Assembly: GCA_003157295.1 (NCBI GenBank)
Contig: PMJF01000036.1
Location: 1-22,605, forward strand
From: Candidatus Moraniibacteriota bacterium
GTDB taxonomy: Bacteria; Patescibacteriota; Minisyncoccia; Moranbacterales; UBA11712
DNA: 22,605 nucleotides
Reading direction: 5' to 3'
In this document: positions 1 through 6,351 of the stretch, in pieces
How positions within the stretch are numbered: position 1 is the stretch's first letter
Layout: every line of letters begins with the position of its first letter
Notes under the pieces: generated by a model
What the model was told of the DNA's origin: nothing
What the model saw: the letters and a program-made list of their open reading frames with translations, nothing else
The model's database searches: none
Made by a program: the position numbers and the translations under genes

Positions 1-63
1 CCATTGTCTGACCCCTTTCTGTTGGTAGCCCTTCGAGAGCAACTCGCCAACACCATTAAATAG
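1..63 (+). CDS. possible C-terminal end of a plus-strand gene (partial)
   Basis: Frame 1 is open from the window edge to a TAG at 61-63 and reads like the tail of a helical protein (DPFLLVALREQLANTIK). The other two forward frames stop within the first 30 bases. A hairpin followed by a T-run lies about 85 bases downstream in the same orientation, as expected for the end of a plus-strand transcript. Only 20 codons are visible, so family and function cannot be named. The open frame could be chance; the region is also GC-richer than the gene to its right. Confidence 0.35.
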   Translation, partial: PLSDPFLLVALREQLANTIK

Positions 64-146
64 CGGGAAAGAATAGCCGCCCGTTTCCAAGCCGCTCCTC
101 CCAGCTAAGAAAAATGGGCTGAACACCAGCCCCCAAAACCCAATCG

Positions 147-183
147 CCGGTCTGTGCAACATTGCAGGCCGGTTCTTTTTTAT
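147..183 (+). terminator. rho-independent terminator, plus strand
   Basis: CCGG at 147-150 pairs with CCGG at 169-172. The stem continues inward for about 8-10 pairs with two or three wobbles, and TTCTTTTTT follows on the plus strand. It would end a transcript entering from the left edge. The T-run overlaps the stop codon of the convergent M23 peptidase gene. Confidence 0.6.
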
Positions 184-893
184 TTGCAAACAGTTTCGAG
201 TAAACACGGATCCAACCACCCGGAAAGTTCTCCTTTTGATTGGACATAGCCCAGAATATCGATGCCGGCACCTTTATGGATCCCGAGATGCAAGTGCTTG
301 CGTTCGCCGCTGGTTTCCGCGCTGTAGGCTTTCCCCAAAATTCCAATCTCTTCGCCTTGTGCCAAGCTATCGCCCGTATTTTTTTTGATGCTGGCTAGCT
401 TCAAGTGGCCGTAAATCACGGTGACGGGTTCGCTGTTCAGCTCGCAACTTTCAACCAAAACGCCGCCATATCCGGTGGCTGTTTTTTTGAGCGCAATTCT
501 CCCACCGCAAACCGCCTTCACTGGAACATCCGAATTTAATTCCTCGGGAAAAATTTCAAAATCGGTTCCAGTGTGGTAACCCCGAAATTTTTCCGGCTGA
601 ACGGGCGAATTTTGGGGTGTGATGAATTGCCCAAAAGTTTTTTTGGTTATTCTTTCTGAAGCTCGATCAAGTGGAGGCGCATAAGCATTTTTGGGCGCGC
701 TTTGACTGCTCGCAGCGTTGCTGCTAGGCGTCTCAGTCACCGGCGTAGGGCTTGGAACGTTCTGGCTGGGTATCTGCGGCAGACTTACTGGTTTTTCGAT
801 GATATTGACGCTTTTTCTAAAAAGAATAATTCCCCATAATAATACAGCCGCCACTGTGATTGCTAAAATTATAAAAACGAATTTTTTATTCAT
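180..893 (-). CDS. membrane-anchored M23 family metallopeptidase (LytM-like)
   Basis: A 237-residue putative peptidoglycan endopeptidase. Residues 5-25 form one N-terminal membrane anchor. A Pro/Ser/Thr-rich linker (about 35-75) follows, then an M23 domain (about 100-235). The zinc-binding pattern is complete: H107 and D111 in HTGTD, then H200 and H202 in KHLHLGIH, with a further His at about 163 in VIYGHL. The fold suggests a cell-wall hydrolase acting outside the membrane; substrate specificity cannot be read. The frame is open further upstream, but the ATG at 893 gives the correct signal-anchor and avoids running into the neighbouring gene. No Shine-Dalgarno site precedes it. An extended -10 (TGGTAATAT) lies about 50 bases upstream. 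Confidence 0.85.
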   Translation of the reverse strand: MNKKFVFIILAITVAAVLLWGIILFRKSVNIIEKPVSLPQIPSQNVPSPTPVTETPSSNAASSQSAPKNAYAPPLDRASERITKKTFGQFITPQNSPVQPEKFRGYHTGTDFEIFPEELNSDVPVKAVCGGRIALKKTATGYGGVLVESCELNSEPVTVIYGHLKLASIKKNTGDSLAQGEEIGILGKAYSAETSGERKHLHLGIHKGAGIDILGYVQSKGELSGWLDPCLLETVCK

Positions 894-979
894 GTTTTTT
901 AATTCATCGTTTTTACTCTCCGCCCCGCTGAACTTGATTTTATGTTTTATATTACCACATCCCGACATTGGATATAAGT

Positions 980-1020
980 AAAAAAAGTGGGAGGCCTCTC
1001 CCGTTTTTGGAAAAGGCCTC
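980..1020 (-). terminator. terminator of the 78-aa orphan gene
   Basis: On the minus strand, GGGAG-AGGC-CTCCC is followed by AC and seven T. An alternative 7-bp stem (GAGGCCT at 991-997 with AGGCCTC at 1014-1020) overlaps it. It lies just downstream of the stop codon at 1039. Confidence 0.7.
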
Positions 1021-1038
1021 TGGGTGCGGTTACTGCTT

Positions 1039-1275
1039 TCAGATAAAATGGAAGTCTTGTGAAAACTTCTCAACAAGACGCGGATGCAATCCTCTGATCT
1101 GATGCTCATCGATCCTGTCTCCCCTCTTGAATCTCATGGAAAGGCAGTCACGTCCACATGATTCTGCCTCTAAAAAGGTATCCAGGCTAGTAAGATCCAG
1201 GAGCATTTCTAATGCCGTTTCTGAATCTACCTTAACTTTAACGCGTCCCTCTTTTAAAGTAACCTTTTTCGCCAT
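1039..1275 (-). CDS. hypothetical protein, 78 aa
   Basis: Not recognised. A small basic-acidic protein without membrane segments. The N-terminus is Lys/Val-rich (MAKKVTLKEGRVKVKVDSE), the middle is probably helical (ETALEMLLDLTSLDTFLEA), and two Cys sit in ESCGRDCLS. The ATG at 1275 was chosen because AAGGGGTG lies 7 bases upstream; the frame extends 25 codons further but without such a site. It is a single-gene unit: the pyrD terminator lies upstream and its own terminator downstream. The strong Shine-Dalgarno site contrasts with the conserved genes on both sides, which lack one. Confidence 0.7.
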   Translation of the reverse strand: MAKKVTLKEGRVKVKVDSETALEMLLDLTSLDTFLEAESCGRDCLSMRFKRGDRIDEHQIRGLHPRLVEKFSQDFHFI

Positions 1276-1382
1276 TTTTATACACCCCTTAAATTTTGGT
1301 TTCCCCCTCCCTGGATAAGATCCGTTCCTCTTTAAGATCCTATCTGACAATTAATACGCCTTATTTCTCCAAATAATTCCAC

Positions 1383-1416
1383 ATAAAGAAAATTCCGAGA
1401 GCTTGACTCTCGGAAT
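1383..1416 (-). terminator. terminator after pyrD
   Basis: A perfect 10-bp stem (ATTCCGAGAG with CTCTCGGAAT, 5-base loop, 1392-1416), followed on the minus strand by TTTTCTTTA. It lies 40 bases after the pyrD stop codon and has no T-run on the other strand. Confidence 0.85.
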
Positions 1417-1456
1417 ATAAAAAATGATAAAACTTAATCGGAGTTTAATCATATCT

Positions 1457-2521
1457 TCAAACTTTTTTTATCTCTTGCGCCAGCATCGGATTCCACATCG
1501 CACCGGTCGCGCTCATCACTGCGTCCGCTCCGGCTTCCCTGTATTTTTTGAAATCATCGGCGCTTGATACTCCGCCCACCCCAACGATCGTAAATTTCAT
1601 TCCCAGCTCCTCCCGCAAGTTTTTTAGCCGCCCTGTCATATCAAGTCCCGCCCATTTGATCGATTCTCCGCAAACACCGCTCACCAGCCGCCCCTCGCCG
1701 GGAAGAGCCTGCTCACCTTTTTCATTTCTCACCGCCGATCCGATCGTGTTTATGGCCGAAATTCCATCGACGATATTCCCCACATCCTGGATCAGTTTCT
1801 CGAGCGCTTCTTGGTTTTCATAATAGGCTATTTTTATAACGAGCGGCGTATTCCCAATTTCGTTTTTGATCGCTTCGCTCGTTCTTCGCACCATGGCCAC
1901 GTCAAAACACATAAGGTGCGCCGTCCCTTCATTGGGACAGGAAAAATTCACCTCGAGAATTTTCGCTCCGGTTTCTTTGACCAGCCGGGCCGCCAAAACA
2001 AAATCCGCCACGAACGCGTCAACGTCTCCATCCCCTTTTTTCGTTCCCTGAAAACTGCCGACCACGACTTGGCTGTTTCCCGCATGGGCCACCGCCTCTG
2101 CCAGGTCTTTTTGCCAAATCTGGGCGTCAAAAGACGGAACGCCAAAAGAATTAGTGATCGAAAGAGGCGCTTCATAACTATCTTTGGAAATTATACCGTT
2201 TTTAGCTTGTTCAAGAGTCAAATCACCGTTGAGATCGACCGCGACGACGTTCGGAAAAGCGTTGCAGGGATAGGCTTGGGTGCGGACGGTTTTATAGACC
2301 GCGATGTCAAAGCCGCTGTCGAGCGCCGCTTTTACGAAGCGCCCGTTGAGCAGCGGCCCGGCTGGGATTCCAAACGGCAGATAGACCTTATTCCCGAGAA
2401 AATCATATTCGGGTTCACCCGTGTTTTCATACTTTTTTGGATCCTTAAAGGCCCCAAACGGTCCATTTTCATAATTTTCTTCGTAACTTTTTTTCGGATC
2501 ATAAAATGGTTCGCGGATCAT
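1457..2521 (-). CDS. pyrD: dihydroorotate dehydrogenase family protein (class 1-like)
   Basis: 354 residues. FMN enzyme of de novo pyrimidine synthesis, dihydroorotate to orotate. The TIM-barrel landmarks are present: FGIPAGPLLNG (50-60), K77 in VYKTVRTQ, the catalytic loop VNFSCPN (191-197) with Cys195 as general base as in class 1 enzymes, INTIG (257-261) for orotate binding, and VGVGGV (313-318) for the FMN phosphate. Class 1 enzymes are usually cytosolic, and no membrane anchor is seen here. The N-terminal 45 residues (acidic, Tyr-rich) are longer than in class 1A enzymes. The gene lies 26 bases after the methyltransferase, probably in the same transcript, and ends at a strong terminator. 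No Shine-Dalgarno site precedes the ATG. Other FMN dehydrogenases of this fold cannot be fully excluded. Confidence 0.88.
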   Translation of the reverse strand: MIREPFYDPKKSYEENYENGPFGAFKDPKKYENTGEPEYDFLGNKVYLPFGIPAGPLLNGRFVKAALDSGFDIAVYKTVRTQAYPCNAFPNVVAVDLNGDLTLEQAKNGIISKDSYEAPLSITNSFGVPSFDAQIWQKDLAEAVAHAGNSQVVVGSFQGTKKGDGDVDAFVADFVLAARLVKETGAKILEVNFSCPNEGTAHLMCFDVAMVRRTSEAIKNEIGNTPLVIKIAYYENQEALEKLIQDVGNIVDGISAINTIGSAVRNEKGEQALPGEGRLVSGVCGESIKWAGLDMTGRLKNLREELGMKFTIVGVGGVSSADDFKKYREAGADAVMSATGAMWNPMLAQEIKKV

Positions 2522-2547
2522 AAATGTTTTATTATTAATTATCCAGC

Positions 2548-3111
2548 CTAAAAATCATAGACATAAAGTTTTCTGACCAGCAAAAACTCAGATCTTTCTA
2601 AATCGATCACGTCAGAGGGCTTCTTTATTTTCAAGGGAAAAGAACAGGTCACGAGGCGCGTTCCTGACGTAAGCTCCCGTTCAAATATTTCTTCAAGTTT
2701 GCCCATTTGTTTGGGCATTAGATAAGTGAAAATATGAGTGGCTTTTGAAAAATCCGCACCAAAAAAATTTTTCCTGAAAACTTTTATGGATCGGGATCTT
2801 TTCATCTTCAAAATTCTGATCCAGGCCAGAAGAAAAATGGCCAGACTTATCTCATATCCGACATATTTCGCTTTCGGCTGCGAACTCGCGCAAGCCATCA
2901 GCACTTTTCCGTCTCCGCAACCGAGGTCATACACCACGCTGTTCTCACTAATTCCCAGCGCTTTTGTTATTTCAGGCAGAATCGACGATGGAACCGGAAC
3001 AAAAGGCGCGTCACCTTTGAGCAGCCTATAAAAAGAAAAGAAATAGGCAATGGACAGAAACATCACCAAGATGCCAATGAAAGAGACAATGAATAAAAAA
3101 AATATAAGCAT
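2548..3111 (-). CDS. membrane-anchored class I SAM-dependent methyltransferase
   Basis: 187 residues. Residues 2-28 form an N-terminal transmembrane segment. A Rossmann-type methyltransferase core starts at about 45, with motif I at VVYDLGCGDGKVL (59-71) and the acidic end of beta 2 in YVGYEIS (about 85-90). TYLMPKQM (about 129-136) occupies the motif IV region. The substrate is unknown; the membrane anchor suggests a lipid or membrane-protein target or simple tethering. It follows tRNA-Pro by 16 bases and precedes pyrD by 26 bases. The ATG at 3111 has no Shine-Dalgarno site but is the only start that keeps the hydrophobic anchor. Confidence 0.78.
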   Translation of the reverse strand: MLIFFLFIVSFIGILVMFLSIAYFFSFYRLLKGDAPFVPVPSSILPEITKALGISENSVVYDLGCGDGKVLMACASSQPKAKYVGYEISLAIFLLAWIRILKMKRSRSIKVFRKNFFGADFSKATHIFTYLMPKQMGKLEEIFERELTSGTRLVTCSFPLKIKKPSDVIDLERSEFLLVRKLYVYDF

Positions 3112-3127
3112 ACTTGATAAAAAAATT

Positions 3128-3198
3128 TCGGGCTGCTGGGAATCGAACCCAGCCTACAAGACCCCCAGCCTTGCGTACTACCAATATACTACAGCCCG
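3128..3198 (-). tRNA. tRNA-Pro (anticodon GGG)
   Basis: Full cloverleaf: a 7-bp acceptor stem CGGGCTG/CAGCCCG with discriminator A, a D arm with GTAT/GTAC and a loop containing GGTA, an anticodon stem CAAGG/TCTTG with loop CTGGGGG, and a T arm CTGGG-TTCGATT-CCCAG. Anticodon GGG lies at 3164-3166. The C1-G72 pair with A73 is the identity feature of bacterial tRNA-Pro. CCA is not encoded: the 3' end runs into AATTTTTTT, so a CCA-adding enzyme is required. Confidence 0.96.
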
Positions 3199-3264
3199 AT
3201 TGTTTGATGGAGGATTGCTAATATCCTTTTCCTTAGGTTTTAAAAAATTACCTTAAACGACCGA

Positions 3265-3447
3265 TTATTTAGCCTGCTGCGCTTGCTTTTCAAGCTCCTC
3301 TATTTTGTCAGCCAGCGCATCCAATATCTGAGCGCGAGAATGAATTTTTTCGGCAATATCCTCCAACTCTCTTGATTTGTTTCTGATATCTTCTCTATAA
3401 TCGTCGACATCCTTTGCAATTTGCTTTATCGAATCCCTAAAGCTCAT
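3265..3447 (-). CDS. small coiled-coil protein, 60 aa
   Basis: The 60 residues are almost all charged or helical (DVDDYREDIRNKSRELEDIA) with heptad-like spacing of I/L, giving a single predicted coiled coil; it ends KQAQQAK. No membrane segment, Cys or enzymatic motif is seen. Function unknown; such proteins often oligomerise. It lies between the citramalate synthase terminator and tRNA-Pro. An extended -10 box (TGCTATGAT) lies about 30 bases upstream, so it probably has its own promoter. Only an A-rich stretch precedes the ATG. Confidence 0.72.
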   Translation of the reverse strand: MSFRDSIKQIAKDVDDYREDIRNKSRELEDIAEKIHSRAQILDALADKIEELEKQAQQAK

Positions 3448-3492
3448 TTTTTTCTTTTAATTATTACCTAGGCTAAATAAAACTTATCATAG

Positions 3493-3534
3493 CAAAAAGA
3501 AAAAGGGAAGGCACCAAGCGGGTGTCTCCCCTTT
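3493..3534 (-). terminator. terminator after citramalate synthase
   Basis: A 14-position stem (3502-3515 with 3521-3534) with one mismatch and one wobble and a 5-base loop, followed on the minus strand by TTTTTCTTTTT. It lies 28 bases after the stop codon. Confidence 0.88.
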
Positions 3535-3561
3535 CGAATTCAAACGTTATTGGTATTACGC

Positions 3562-5316
3562 CTATTTTTCCTCCTGTTGGCGACGATACCAGTCTAAAAA
3601 GTAATGGTAACCACCAATTAGCGCTTTGGTCGAGGCCTCCGTTACGGAGGATGACACCCAAGTGGTACCCCAGATGTCCCCGTTGCTTTTCCAATAAAGC
3701 GTCACCCGAACCTTTGCCGCAGTCCCGTTCTTGTCGATCAGGGCTTTGACGTTGTAATTAATCAGTTCGAGTTGGCGAAGTTCTGGAAAAAGAGCTGGGC
3801 GCTGACGACCGCCTCGTTCCTGCAGAGCGCTCCGAAGGGCCAGATCCAGAGCATTTACCAATCCATCCCCTTCGGCCGTTTTCGGTCCAATGATGCTGGC
3901 ACCTTCCATAAGTCGAACTTTGATTGTCGCCGTGTGATGTTGGCCAAGAGAATCCATGAGAATCCCATCCGCTTCTTGCTCAGGCAAACCATCAAACGGA
4001 GCGAAATTTTCATGCAAATCGCAGCGAACAACTTCAAACTTCGGTCGGAAAAGGCCAAAGTGGTTACGGATAATGAGTTCCAGGGTCGCTCGAGCATTCT
4101 GGAAAAGCCAGCCTTCAGACTCGAAACTTTGGATGATATCCAGCACTTCGGCGATCCGCGGATCCTTTCGACTAAGATTGGGCACAATTTTTTTCAAGCG
4201 GTTGTACATTGCCGCCCGGCCGATCTGATTCGAGACACCCAGCGAGGTCGTATTTCCCACTTCTCTGGCTGGCATATGTTCGATGCTCCCTGGATCTTTT
4301 AGCCAACAATCGATGTGGGTGCCCGCATCATGATGAAAAGCGCGTTCCCCAGCGATTGGTAGGTTGAATGGCATGGATATGCCTGCCAGTTCATACATCT
4401 GACGAGTTAACGGGGTCAATAGCTCAAGCTGATGCTTTTTCACGACGGGAATGCCCATCTTTGTTCTGAGCATCGCAATGATCGTCGTGAGATCCGCATT
4501 GCCGGCTCTCTCGCCAACACCGCCAAGCGTACCTTGGACCTGATCACAGCCAAGTTCGACGGCGAATAGAGAAAGATCTACGGCTACGCCTGAGTCATTA
4601 TGGATATGCACTCCCCAGGGCAACTTTCTCGCCTGAAGCCAGGGAAGCACGTCTGCCAGAAAGGCTATCCAAGTCGGAAGCAGCGTGTTGCCTCTGGTAT
4701 CACAAAGAACAATCCGCTTAGCTCCGCCTCTTGCCGCCGCGTCCATGGTCCGAAAAAAATATTCACGGTCCTCCAGCCAGCCGTCCACCGCATGTTCAGC
4801 GTCGTAGGTCACATGTCTTCCTTCCTTTGTGAGCGTGGAAATTGTTTCAAAGATCATCCGGAAATTTTCTTCTTCGCTTACCCCAAGAATTTCCTTGCTG
4901 TGCAACTTCCAGCTTTTACCGAAGATGACAATGTTCGGCACCTTGACGTCCAAGAGGCATTTAATCAGCGGATTTCTGGCGTTGATGATTCCTCCGTCCG
5001 CCTTGGCCGTAGAGCCAAAAGCATAGAATGTGACCCCGGCCTCCGCATAACTCCGGTCAGACATAATTTCCCTAAAAACGGCCGGATTTACTTTGTCTCC
5101 CGGAGTTGGCCATCCAACTTCGATATGCCTGATGCCAGCCTGAACGATAAGCTTGATTAAAGTGATTTTGTCTGCCACGGTCCAAGTAATTCCCTTGGTC
5201 TGGCCGCCATCGCGAAGAGTGGTGTCGAAAGGCCAAACCATTTCTGGCCTCTTCATGAAGAGCTCCAGAAACTTCAGAGAACCAAAAACCTCACCCAGAC
5301 TTTGTTGTTGTTTCAT
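3562..5316 (-). CDS. cimA: citramalate synthase-type alpha-acyltransferase (LeuA/CimA family)
   Basis: 584 residues. It condenses acetyl-CoA with a 2-oxoacid; the pattern best fits (R)-citramalate synthase (pyruvate to citramalate, first step of the pyruvate route to isoleucine). The HMGL-like barrel has FDTTLRDGGQT (30-40), FGKSWKLH (132-139), YDAEH (171-175), LCDTRGNTL (204-212), metal ligands HIHND (237-241) and GVGERAGN (266-273). FGKSW and YDAEH are typical of the CimA branch. A C-terminal LeuA-type regulatory domain (about 440-584) has GDGLVNALD, NGTAAKVRV and an SSVTEAST-type element, suggesting feedback control. The ATG at 5316 has GGGGAGGAG just upstream. It is a single-gene unit behind an Ile-codon attenuator, and no other branched-chain gene is in the window. 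It looks GC-richer than its neighbours, possibly transferred. 2-isopropylmalate or homocitrate synthase activity remains possible. Confidence 0.85.
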   Translation of the reverse strand: MKQQQSLGEVFGSLKFLELFMKRPEMVWPFDTTLRDGGQTKGITWTVADKITLIKLIVQAGIRHIEVGWPTPGDKVNPAVFREIMSDRSYAEAGVTFYAFGSTAKADGGIINARNPLIKCLLDVKVPNIVIFGKSWKLHSKEILGVSEEENFRMIFETISTLTKEGRHVTYDAEHAVDGWLEDREYFFRTMDAAARGGAKRIVLCDTRGNTLLPTWIAFLADVLPWLQARKLPWGVHIHNDSGVAVDLSLFAVELGCDQVQGTLGGVGERAGNADLTTIIAMLRTKMGIPVVKKHQLELLTPLTRQMYELAGISMPFNLPIAGERAFHHDAGTHIDCWLKDPGSIEHMPAREVGNTTSLGVSNQIGRAAMYNRLKKIVPNLSRKDPRIAEVLDIIQSFESEGWLFQNARATLELIIRNHFGLFRPKFEVVRCDLHENFAPFDGLPEQEADGILMDSLGQHHTATIKVRLMEGASIIGPKTAEGDGLVNALDLALRSALQERGGRQRPALFPELRQLELINYNVKALIDKNGTAAKVRVTLYWKSNGDIWGTTWVSSSVTEASTKALIGGYHYFLDWYRRQQEEK

Positions 5317-5393
5317 GCTCTCCTCCCCTAGAGACGTTGATTTTTTATTTTTTAGGTTTTTCATTTGTGTTGGAAATAATGCTGTCAAAGAAC

Positions 5394-5427
5394 AAAAAAA
5401 CCGGCTCGGCGTTGCCGAGTCGGTTTT
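5394..5427 (-). terminator. attenuator terminator of the citramalate synthase leader
   Basis: The stem CCGACTCGGC / GCCGAGCCGG (5401-5423, loop AAC, one A-C mismatch on the minus strand) is flanked by AAAA and by seven T. It lies between the leader ORF and the cimA start. Its 5' arm and loop (5411-5420, ACTCGGCAAC) can pair over 10 contiguous bases with GTTGTCGAGT at 5464-5473, inside the leader ORF, forming an antiterminator. Confidence 0.85.
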
Positions 5428-5448
5428 GATTTCAAGTCTGTTCTTTGC

Positions 5449-5529
5449 TTAAAACGAAAACTCACTCGACAACTCAAGTCGGGTAATAATAATGCTAATA
5501 ATAATTATAAAAATATTTTTGAGTTTCAT
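5449..5529 (-). CDS. isoleucine-rich leader peptide, 26 aa
   Basis: A regulatory peptide ORF: ATG at 5529, TAA at 5449-5451. Residues 6-16 read IFIIIISIIIT, so eight of 26 codons are Ile (seven ATT, one ATA). The gene downstream is a citramalate synthase, which feeds isoleucine synthesis, so the codon run matches the pathway product as in ilv leaders. No Shine-Dalgarno site precedes the ATG; the promoter places the expected transcript start 0-2 bases before it. The CGATGAAACTCA region over the start codon (5520-5531) can pair with TGAGTTTTCG (5455-5464), and region 2 can alternatively pair with the terminator arm. A ribosome stalled on the Ile codons would favour the antiterminator. No stable protein is expected. 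Confidence 0.85.
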   Translation of the reverse strand: MKLKNIFIIIISIIITRLELSSEFSF

Positions 5530-5537
5530 CGTTGATA

Positions 5538-5565
5538 ATTATATAGATTATCGAAAATTTGTCAA
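5538..5565 (-). promoter_or_regulatory. promoter of the Ile leader-cimA unit
   Basis: Consensus -35 TTGACA (5560-5565), 16-base spacer, consensus -10 TATAAT (5538-5543). The expected start lies at about 5529-5531, at or 1-2 bases before the leader ATG, so the mRNA is essentially leaderless. Confidence 0.88.
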
Positions 5566-5570
5566 TTTTA

Positions 5571-5617
5571 GGGGTTGTGGGGACGGATGCTCGCAAGCAC
5601 CCGGCCCCAGGGGTTGT
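5571..5617. repeat. 30-base hairpin flanked by an 8-base direct repeat
   Basis: GGGGTTGT occurs at 5571-5578 and again at 5610-5617. Between them lies an imperfect hairpin (5579-5608; GGGG/CCCC, CGG/CCG, TGCT/AGCA, loop CGCA). No T-run follows on either strand. It may serve as the 3' end of the minus-strand unit to the right, or be a tiny inserted element. Confidence 0.4.
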
Positions 5618-5685
5618 CATCTGCAGCTTTGATGAAAGGGGCAGCGCCGAGATTCCGGTACAAAACGGCGATTTCCTGTTTTCAT
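5617..5685 (-). CDS. possible 22-aa Cys-containing micro-ORF
   Basis: ATG at 5685 with AGAGG six bases upstream. The 22 codons end CPFHQSCR and stop at TGA 5617-5619. It lies downstream of the 70-aa gene in the same unit. Support is the ribosome site only; the length is too short for a family call, and it may be chance. Confidence 0.3.
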   Translation of the reverse strand: MKTGNRRFVPESRRCPFHQSCR

Positions 5686-5746
5686 AAATTTCCTCTGGCG
5701 GAAAGGAGTTTTGGGTCGTTGCCCCTTTGCCGCCTGCTGATGGACA

Positions 5747-5959
5747 TTAGCGAATGGTCTCATATTCTTGGCCAATGGTTGCTTCTCCTCCTGCATTACC
5801 GCACAGCAATGATAAATCAAATATATGCGGGTAAGTTTGAATCGTTTGCGGTCCAAAGTGTTGCATAACTCTTTCCATGCCCCACCTTTGGACAAGGGTT
5901 GTTACCCTTTTTTCCCTTGGGACACCCTTGGGCCTCTGAACTTTTTCCCCAAATTCCAT
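5747..5959 (-). CDS. hypothetical protein, 70 aa
   Basis: Not recognised. Basic N-terminus (GEKVQRPKGVPREKRVTTLV), then WGMERVMQHFGPQTIQ, and a C-terminus with a single Cys (LLCGNAGGEATIGQEYE). No membrane segment. The ATG at 5959 has a strong GGAGGG five bases upstream, which is the main reason for calling it; overlapping frames lack such a site. It is the first structural gene after leader ORF 2 and its terminator, so its expression may depend on readthrough of that terminator. A 22-codon micro-ORF follows. It resembles the other orphan genes here in being short, Shine-Dalgarno-led and alone. Confidence 0.65.
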   Translation of the reverse strand: MEFGEKVQRPKGVPREKRVTTLVQRWGMERVMQHFGPQTIQTYPHIFDLSLLCGNAGGEATIGQEYETIR

Positions 5960-5991
5960 TTGCCCTCCATACGAAATTATTTCCTAGCATA

Positions 5992-6029
5992 GAAATAAAA
6001 ATTCCCGTCGGGATCGATTCCTCGGCGGG
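5992..6029 (-). terminator. putative attenuator terminator of leader 2
   Basis: CCCG/CGGG outer pairs with inner CG/CG and GG/CT pairs separated by single mismatches (6004-6029), followed on the minus strand by AATTTTTATTT. It is weaker than the other three. Its 5' arm and loop (CGAGGAATCGA, 6014-6024) can pair over 11 bases, two of them wobble, with TCGGTTTCTCG in the leader ORF (6082-6092). Confidence 0.55.
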
Positions 6030-6063
6030 TGAAATATTCTAGAAAGATTTTTTTGCTTGAAGT

Positions 6064-6159
6064 TTAGAATACTTTACTCAACGAGAAACCGAAGTGGCTG
6101 ATAAACAGCACCTTCTTCCAAATCTTCACAATATAGTTTCTAGTTGGATTGTTTTTCAT
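6064..6159 (-). CDS. putative leader peptide 2, 31 aa
   Basis: ATG at 6159 and TAA at 6064-6066, with the expected transcript start only about 3 bases upstream and no Shine-Dalgarno site. Residues 9-23 (YIVKIWKKVLFISHF) lie between the two candidate pairing regions and contain three Ile, two Val, two Phe and one each of Tyr, Trp and Leu; the codon bias is mixed rather than a clean run. Region 1 (CTAGAAACT, codons 5-8) can pair with GGTTTCTCG at the ORF end in 8 of 9 positions. The layout copies the Ile, Leu/Val and aromatic leaders nearby, but the RNA alternatives are weaker. It could be a real small basic peptide instead. Confidence 0.5.
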   Translation of the reverse strand: MKNNPTRNYIVKIWKKVLFISHFGFSLSKVF

Positions 6160-6168
6160 CTTATTATT

Positions 6169-6197
6169 AGTCTAAAAACTTTTGGATATAATGTCAA
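6169..6197 (-). promoter_or_regulatory. promoter of leader 2 unit
   Basis: -35 TTGACA (6192-6197), 17-base spacer, -10 TAGACT (6169-6174; 4 of 6 consensus). The expected start at about 6162 is 3 bases before the leader ATG. Confidence 0.6.
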
Positions 6198-6257
6198 GTA
6201 ATTTCGAAAATTTAACAAATTTATATTTTATATTCAGCTTGTTGATTATAAATTGGA

Positions 6258-6286
6258 GGGGATGACGTTCTCAGAACATCATCCCC
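6258..6286. other. strong hairpin after the Cys-rich gene pair
   Basis: GGGGATGA/TCATCCCC (8 bp), one mismatch, then GTTC/GAAC around a 3-base loop. It lies 65 bases downstream of the 52-aa gene. Only a weak T-content region follows on the minus strand (TCCAATTTATAA), so it is a weak terminator or a 3' stabilising stem. Confidence 0.55.
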
Positions 6287-6351
6287 ATCGCAGCCCCCTT
6301 AGTATAAGATTGTTATGCTCAGGATTTTTTCCTTCTTTCCCCTGCCGCATA

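Noticed and set aside
56..346. Minus-strand 96-codon frame overlapping the M23 gene
   Set aside because: It lies over the M23 peptidase catalytic domain in another frame, with no ribosome site and no domain.
1039..1456. A fifth attenuator upstream of the 78-aa gene
   Set aside because: The only hairpin with a T-run belongs to pyrD; no near-start leader ORF or second terminator is present.
1811..2551. Long plus-strand frame of 246 codons opposite pyrD
   Set aside because: Antisense to a conserved enzyme with all its motifs; composition is that of a mirror frame.
3772..5160. Plus-strand frames of 176 and 186 codons opposite citramalate synthase
   Set aside because: Shadows of the GC-rich gene; no promoter, ribosome site or protein-like composition.
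5575..5895. Overlapping 97- and 92-codon frames around the 70-aa gene
   Set aside because: They lack ribosome sites, while the 70-aa frame has GGAGGG at proper distance.
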